From: a bacterium
Lineage (GTDB): Bacteria; Oederibacteriota; Muellerivitia; Muellerivitales; Muellerivitaceae
Length of the DNA stretch: 64,000 bases
Reading direction: 5' to 3'
Assembly (NCBI GenBank): GCA_035549195.1
Contig: DASZRK010000075.1
Span: 62,001 to 126,000 of the forward strand
Below the pieces are notes generated by a model. The model worked only from the letters and a program-made list of their open reading frames with translations, did not search any database and was not told where the DNA came from. A program made the position numbers and the translations under genes. Of the stretch, positions 59,500 through 64,000 are shown in pieces. The stretch's first letter is position 1. Every line of letters starts with the position of its first letter.

Positions 59500-62400
59500 T
59501 TGCTGAAAAAAGACGACAAGATCCAAAAAAAGAACTTCCCTTACGACCTGCCGGTCGAGATCGAGACCCGGGCCCATGGCCAAGTCATGGCCCGTTGCCC
59601 CCTGCTTCCGGGTTGCCAAGCCCAAGGCGCCACCCCCAAGGAAGCCCTGGAAAAATTAAAGAACGTCATCGACCTCTACCTCCGGACCGCTTCCCCGGCC
59701 CTCTTTGAAAGCCTGGAAAAATTCCCCGGGGTGGCCACCCTCTACGACCTGGCCGAGTTCCGGGGCTATCTTTACGCCGCGACCGGACGCGATTCGGTCC
59801 TGAGGTCCTCTTCGGGCGCGGCGGGTTCCTGGAAATCCATCCCCATCACCAACTTGGACACCAAGTTCTATACCCCGACGGGCAAGGATCCGGAGGAGGG
59901 GGGGGACTATGTCACCCAGGTCTACTGCCTTTGCGTCTATGCGCCCCCCGGCAAGGAACCGGTCCTTTACGCGGGCACCAACTTGGGGGGCGGGATCTAC
60001 CGCACCACCGATGGCGAGACCTGGCAGGAAGCCTTCTCCACCGACGAGGACCGTATCCATTCCCTTTGTGTCTTCAAGGGACGGCTCTATGCCGGGACCA
60101 GCTCCCACGGCAAGGTCTATGCTTTCGACGGGACCCAGTGGAACACCGTGGGGGCCCTGAGCGAGGTGGCGGTCACTTCCTTGGGGGTCTATCGGGACCG
60201 TCTTTACGCCGGGACCTATCCTTCGGGGTTCCTTTTCTCCACCCGGGACGGGCTGAACTGGGAGGAAACGGCGGCCACCGGACAGAACTTCATCCAATGT
60301 TTCCATGAGTTCCAGGGCGCCTTCTACGCGGGCACTTCCAGCCCCAAGGGCGTGAAGGTCTTCCGCACCGTCAACGGCGCCGACTGGCTCTGCGTTTATG
60401 AGTCCGTCCGGGAACAGAACCTCTACTGCATGAAGGCCTTCGAGAACACCCTTTACGTGGGCACCGGCAATTCGGGCCGCATCCTCAAGACCCAGGATGG
60501 GAACGAATGGGGGACCGCCTTCGCCGGGGATGAGGAAGGGGTGCGGGCTTTCGCCGTTTTCGGCGACTATCTTTACGCCGCCACCGAGAACGAAGGATCG
60601 CTGCTGCGATCCACCTTCGACATGGCCCGGCCCCCCGAGATCACCGAACTGACCGTAGAGCGGGTCACGTCCTCCACCGCCCTCATCACCTGGACCACCG
60701 ACATCTCCGCCACCACCGAACTGCATTACGGGGAGAAGGGTTCCGAACCCCGCAAGGCGGTGTTGGACCGCAACCTGGTCCTCCAGCATCGGGTGCACCT
60801 GACCGACCTGAAGGCCGAATGCGAATATGAGTTCCAGGCCGCCAGCGCCTTCCGTTCCTCATCGTTGAGCGTGACCGAATCCTCTTCCTTCAAGACGGTC
60901 CCGGTCCCGCCCCCGGCCCTGTCATCGCCCAGCCACCCGATCCCGGGACGGTGGGAGAGATCGAGCGACGTGGAGATCCTCCTGAACCCTCCGGCCGCCC
61001 TTTCCGGTTATTACTACCTGCTCAACCATTATCCGGAGACCGTGCCGGCGCCGCCGGAAGCCTCCTATACCCAGGACCGGCGCGTGGCCCTGTCCGGTAC
61101 GCCCCAGGGCAGTTGGTACTTCCATGTGGTGGGGGTGGACGAAGCGGGCAACATCGGGCGCCTGGCGTCCCATTACCGGTTGCAGGTGGACACCGAGGCG
61201 GCCCCGCCGGTCGAGCTTAAAAGCCCCACCCATCCGGACCCGGAACGCTGGGTGGCCAACCCGACGCCGGTGGTCGCTTGGGAGACCCCCAAGGATCTTT
61301 CCGGGGTGAAGGGCTTCTTCCTCAAGGCCGACCACGACCCCACCACCGTGCCGGGCCCCGGCAATGGGGATTTCCTCGACGGGACCCGCAGTTCCCTCGG
61401 ACCCCTGGAGGACGGCCTCTGGTACGTCCATGTGACCGCCCAGGACGAGGCGGGGAACCTGGGGAGCCAGGCCGCCCATTTCCCCCTGCGCATCGATACG
61501 AAGGCCCTGGCGCCGACGCTCTCCTCCACGACCCACCCCCAGCCCGACCAGTGGTACTCGAACAAGCGGGTCGAGGTGGAGATCCACCCGCCCCACGACC
61601 TGTCGGGGATCGAAGGCTACCACTACGTCTTGGACCACGAGCCGGGGACCCTGCCGGATACGGAAGGGTCCCAATGGACCTCCCAGGCCCGTATCGTCAT
61701 CGAGGAGGTGGCCGACGGCCAATGGTTCCTCCACGTGCGCACCAAGGACCGGGCCGGGAACCTGTCGCCCAACGCCGCCCACCTGAAGCTGAGCATCGAC
61801 ACCCTGGTGGCGCCCCCGAAGGTCTTCTCCTCGACCCATTCGGAGGACGGCCGCTGGTACCAGAACCGCCGGGTGGTCCTGAACTGGGAGGACCCTTTCG
61901 AGCATTCGGGCATCGAGGGCTACTATTACAACATCGACAAGCGCGCCGATACGGTCCCCAACGACAAGAACTCGCTTTTCACCAGCCAGCGAAGCGTCTC
62001 CTTCGAGCTGACCGACGACGGCCTCTGGTATTTCCACATCACCACCAAGGACAAGGCCGGGAACGTGGATTGGAAGGCCGTCCATTACCCCTTGCGGGTG
62101 GATTCCCATGTGGGCCGGGCCGTGATCACCTCCCCCACCCATCCGGACCCGGAAGCCTGGAGCACGGTCCCGAAGGCCCAGTTCAAGTTGACCCCGCCGG
62201 ACGACCTGTCGGGGGTGACGGGCTTTTATTACCTCTTTTCGGAGGACGCCCAGGCCGTTCCCGACGCCAAGAACGGCACCTTTACGGACAAGAACGAGAT
62301 CAACCTCGACATCCCCCGGGACGGGGTCCATACCCTGGCGGTCATCTGCCAGGACAAGGCGGGCAATCTTTCCAAGGAAGTGGCCACCTACCGCGTCCGT

Positions 62401-64000
62401 CTCGATACCCAGGTGGGGCAGGCGGTCCTCCAATCCTCCACCCATCCGGACCCACAGAAGTGGTATGCCGTCCAGCGCGTTGAATTGACCTGGAAGGATC
62501 CCGCCGACCTGTCGGGCATCGAGGGCTATTACTATCACCTGGACCGGGAGGAGCAGTGGGCCCGGGATATCCAGGCCATGACCTGGACCACGGGACGGGG
62601 GACGGTGGTCACCATCCCCGAGGATGGCATCTGGTTCCTCCACCTCGCCGCCAAGGACAAGGCCGGCAATATCGGCGATTGCGCGCGCTATTCCATACGC
62701 ATCGACAGCTCGGCGGGGGTGGCCACCCTGAAGAGCTCCACCCATCCGCCCCACCAATGGGTCAAGACCCAGGTGCCCCTGTTCCAATGGGACCCGCCCC
62801 GGGAGCTTTCCGGGGTCGAGGGGTATTACCTGGGCCTTGACGCCCAGCCCCATTCCATTCCGGGGCCCGGGAACGGCAAATGGGTCACCGAGACATCCCT
62901 CACCGGCCCTTCCCTCAAGGACGGCAAATGGTTCTTCCACGTGGTGGTCAAGGACCTGGTGGGGAACGTGGGGAAGGAAGCCGCCCATTATCCCATCCTG
63001 ATCGATACCCAGGCGCCTAAGTCCCAGATGAAGCCCATGCCCGCCCTTCTGGACAAGACCCAGGTCTATGTGGAATGGAGCGCGGTGGACGCCCATAGCG
63101 GGGTGGCTTCTTATGATGTGCAGGTGAGCACCAACGGGGGGGGCTGGGCCGACTGGCTCACCCATGTCACCGAGACCAACGGGGTCTTTCCGGGCAAGGA
63201 CGCGCAGAAATACGGTTTCCGGGTGCGGGCCCGGGACAACGCGGGCAACGTGGAACCCTATCCCGAAAAAGCCATGGCCTCCACGCAGATCGACATTTCC
63301 GCTCCGGATCCCATCCTCCAGCTCAAGGCCACGCCGAAGGCGGGCGGGGACATCGAATTGAAATGGGCCCCGGTCGCCGACCGCATCTCGGGCACGGACC
63401 ATTACCGGGTCTATCGCTGGGTCGAGGGGGAGCCCAAGACCAAGATCAGCGTGGACGGCCAGGTCAAGACCACCGAGTTCCTGGACCCGGGGGCTTCCCT
63501 CAAGGAGAACATCGCCTACCACTACTGCGTGCAGGCCGTGGACCGCATGGGCAACGAACAGCATGAGGGGAACGCGGAGGCGGTCTCGCTCTCCGACCAT
63601 GGGGTCGGACTTCCGACCGTCACTTCGCCCACCCACTCCAGCGACGATTGGAGCTCCCAGAACTCGGTGGTGCTGGTCTGGGACGCACCCGCCGACGCCA
63701 CGGGCATCGCCGGCTACTATTACAAGCTCGACCAAAGCCCCAACGCGCGCCCGGACGAGACCCCCGACCATTTCCTGGACGGCCGCCGGCTGGAACTCTC
63801 CAGCCTGGAGAGCGGCATCTGGTATTTCCACCTGACGGCGAAGGACCGGGCGGGGAACGTCAGTTCGGAGGCCGCCCATTACCGCCTGCGTATCGACACC
63901 ACCCAGCCTTCGGCGCCCCAGGTGACCTCCACCAGCCACCCCGATCCCCAATGTTGGTATTCGTCCGGGAAGCTGGACCTGCATCTTTCCTCGGCCCCGA
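59500..64000 (+). CDS. Giant repeat protein: HicB-like, beta-propeller, Fn3-like, Ig-like repeats (3' end outside window)
   Basis: The frame is open for 1500 codons to the window end. Residues about 16-62 (MARCPLLPGCQAQGATPKEA) match the HicB/UPF0150 fold of antitoxins. About 75-375 is a six- or seven-blade beta-propeller with repeated LYAGT and DGxxW motifs. About 377-470 is fibronectin-III-like (TALITWTTD). From about 475 on come repeats of roughly 100 residues with a SSTHPDPxxWY start, DLSGIEGYYY middle and GLWYFHxxxKDKAGN end. An in-frame TAA at 59434-59436 and no ATG, GTG or TTG before TTG 59500 fix the start, so there is no room for a signal peptide. AGG lies six bases upstream. Surface-type domains with a cytoplasmic-type N-terminus are unexpected. 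Confidence 0.88.
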   Translation, partial: MLKKDDKIQKKNFPYDLPVEIETRAHGQVMARCPLLPGCQAQGATPKEALEKLKNVIDLYLRTASPALFESLEKFPGVATLYDLAEFRGYLYAATGRDSVLRSSSGAAGSWKSIPITNLDTKFYTPTGKDPEEGGDYVTQVYCLCVYAPPGKEPVLYAGTNLGGGIYRTTDGETWQEAFSTDEDRIHSLCVFKGRLYAGTSSHGKVYAFDGTQWNTVGALSEVAVTSLGVYRDRLYAGTYPSGFLFSTRDGLNWEETAATGQNFIQCFHEFQGAFYAGTSSPKGVKVFRTVNGADWLCVYESVREQNLYCMKAFENTLYVGTGNSGRILKTQDGNEWGTAFAGDEEGVRAFAVFGDYLYAATENEGSLLRSTFDMARPPEITELTVERVTSSTALITWTTDISATTELHYGEKGSEPRKAVLDRNLVLQHRVHLTDLKAECEYEFQAASAFRSSSLSVTESSSFKTVPVPPPALSSPSHPIPGRWERSSDVEILLNPPAALSGYYYLLNHYPETVPAPPEASYTQDRRVALSGTPQGSWYFHVVGVDEAGNIGRLASHYRLQVDTEAAPPVELKSPTHPDPERWVANPTPVVAWETPKDLSGVKGFFLKADHDPTTVPGPGNGDFLDGTRSSLGPLEDGLWYVHVTAQDEAGNLGSQAAHFPLRIDTKALAPTLSSTTHPQPDQWYSNKRVEVEIHPPHDLSGIEGYHYVLDHEPGTLPDTEGSQWTSQARIVIEEVADGQWFLHVRTKDRAGNLSPNAAHLKLSIDTLVAPPKVFSSTHSEDGRWYQNRRVVLNWEDPFEHSGIEGYYYNIDKRADTVPNDKNSLFTSQRSVSFELTDDGLWYFHITTKDKAGNVDWKAVHYPLRVDSHVGRAVITSPTHPDPEAWSTVPKAQFKLTPPDDLSGVTGFYYLFSEDAQAVPDAKNGTFTDKNEINLDIPRDGVHTLAVICQDKAGNLSKEVATYRVRLDTQVGQAVLQSSTHPDPQKWYAVQRVELTWKDPADLSGIEGYYYHLDREEQWARDIQAMTWTTGRGTVVTIPEDGIWFLHLAAKDKAGNIGDCARYSIRIDSSAGVATLKSSTHPPHQWVKTQVPLFQWDPPRELSGVEGYYLGLDAQPHSIPGPGNGKWVTETSLTGPSLKDGKWFFHVVVKDLVGNVGKEAAHYPILIDTQAPKSQMKPMPALLDKTQVYVEWSAVDAHSGVASYDVQVSTNGGGWADWLTHVTETNGVFPGKDAQKYGFRVRARDNAGNVEPYPEKAMASTQIDISAPDPILQLKATPKAGGDIELKWAPVADRISGTDHYRVYRWVEGEPKTKISVDGQVKTTEFLDPGASLKENIAYHYCVQAVDRMGNEQHEGNAEAVSLSDHGVGLPTVTSPTHSSDDWSSQNSVVLVWDAPADATGIAGYYYKLDQSPNARPDETPDHFLDGRRLELSSLESGIWYFHLTAKDRAGNVSSEAAHYRLRIDTTQPSAPQVTSTSHPDPQCWYSSGKLDLHLSSAP

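Noticed and set aside
59483-59506. ATG at 59483 as the start of the giant gene
   Set aside because: It is in another frame and stops after seven codons.
60922-63984. A 1020-codon open frame on the minus strand
   Set aside because: It is antisense to the giant plus-strand repeat gene, has low-complexity Gly/His/Arg composition and no domain; GC-rich codon bias keeps it open by chance.

Overview
The window is about 64 kb of GC-rich bacterial chromosome packed with housekeeping genes. LolA-like, PBP1A, RodZ-like and SPOR-domain proteins suggest a diderm (Gram-negative type) cell. TTG start codons are very common and stop/start overlaps (ATGA, TTGA, TGATG) are frequent, so much of the translation is probably coupled. 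I see no phage, insertion sequence, CRISPR array or rRNA. I cannot place the organism in a phylum from sequence alone; the mix of ordinary core genes and many family-less small membrane or secreted proteins would fit a little-studied lineage.

Layout. 1-910: the end of gatB, which becomes AT-rich and runs into an AT-rich foreign-looking membrane gene. 920-6219: a HAD-like protein, an alpha/beta hydrolase, a cupin and cytochrome c, then a minus-strand unit of an AEC transporter, a 48-residue basic protein and a GH2 beta-glucuronidase-like enzyme. 6399-13324: ftsK, a LolA-like protein, a RodZ-like protein, yajQ, a membrane protein, recO, gluconokinase and a small membrane protein. 13356-19882: a complete SUF iron-sulfur operon (Rrf2 regulator, sufB-C-D-S-U-T) with its own promoter and a likely operator. 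19991-32530: cold-shock protein, glyQ-glyS, ppdK, a beta-helix secreted protein, a diverged MoaB-like protein, a VanX-like dipeptidase and PBP1A. 32631-38156: tyrS, yebC-ruvC-(zinc ribbon)-ruvA, and a secreted duplicated-domain protein. 38276-45424: tRNA-Thr, the rpsP-khpA-rimM-trmD-rplS operon, a repeat-propeller protein, rnhB, yraN and a CCA-type nucleotidyltransferase. 45496-57961: site-2 protease, trpS, scpA, scpB, an adenylate cyclase receptor, TPR proteins, miaB and mutS. 58059-64000: three small orphan genes and the start of a giant repeat protein that runs off the window.

How the genes work together. The SUF block would build and traffic Fe-S clusters under control of a cysteine-containing Rrf2 sensor; its products would serve Fe-S enzymes such as MiaB. 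RecO, RuvA, RuvC, MutS, FtsK, ScpA and ScpB cover recombination, repair and chromosome segregation. RpsP, RimM, TrmD, RplS, KhpA, GlyQS, TyrS and TrpS cover translation.

Most unusual items. (1) At 59500 an open frame of at least 1500 codons joins an N-terminal HicB-like domain to a beta-propeller, a fibronectin-III-like domain and about nine Ig-like repeats, with no room for a signal peptide. (2) Short interspersed repeats lie both between genes and, apparently, inside genes (sufS N-terminus, miaB insertion). (3) A tiny basic gene is coupled at both ends between a transporter and a glycosidase. (4) Perfect or near-perfect hairpins sit upstream of yebC and miaB.
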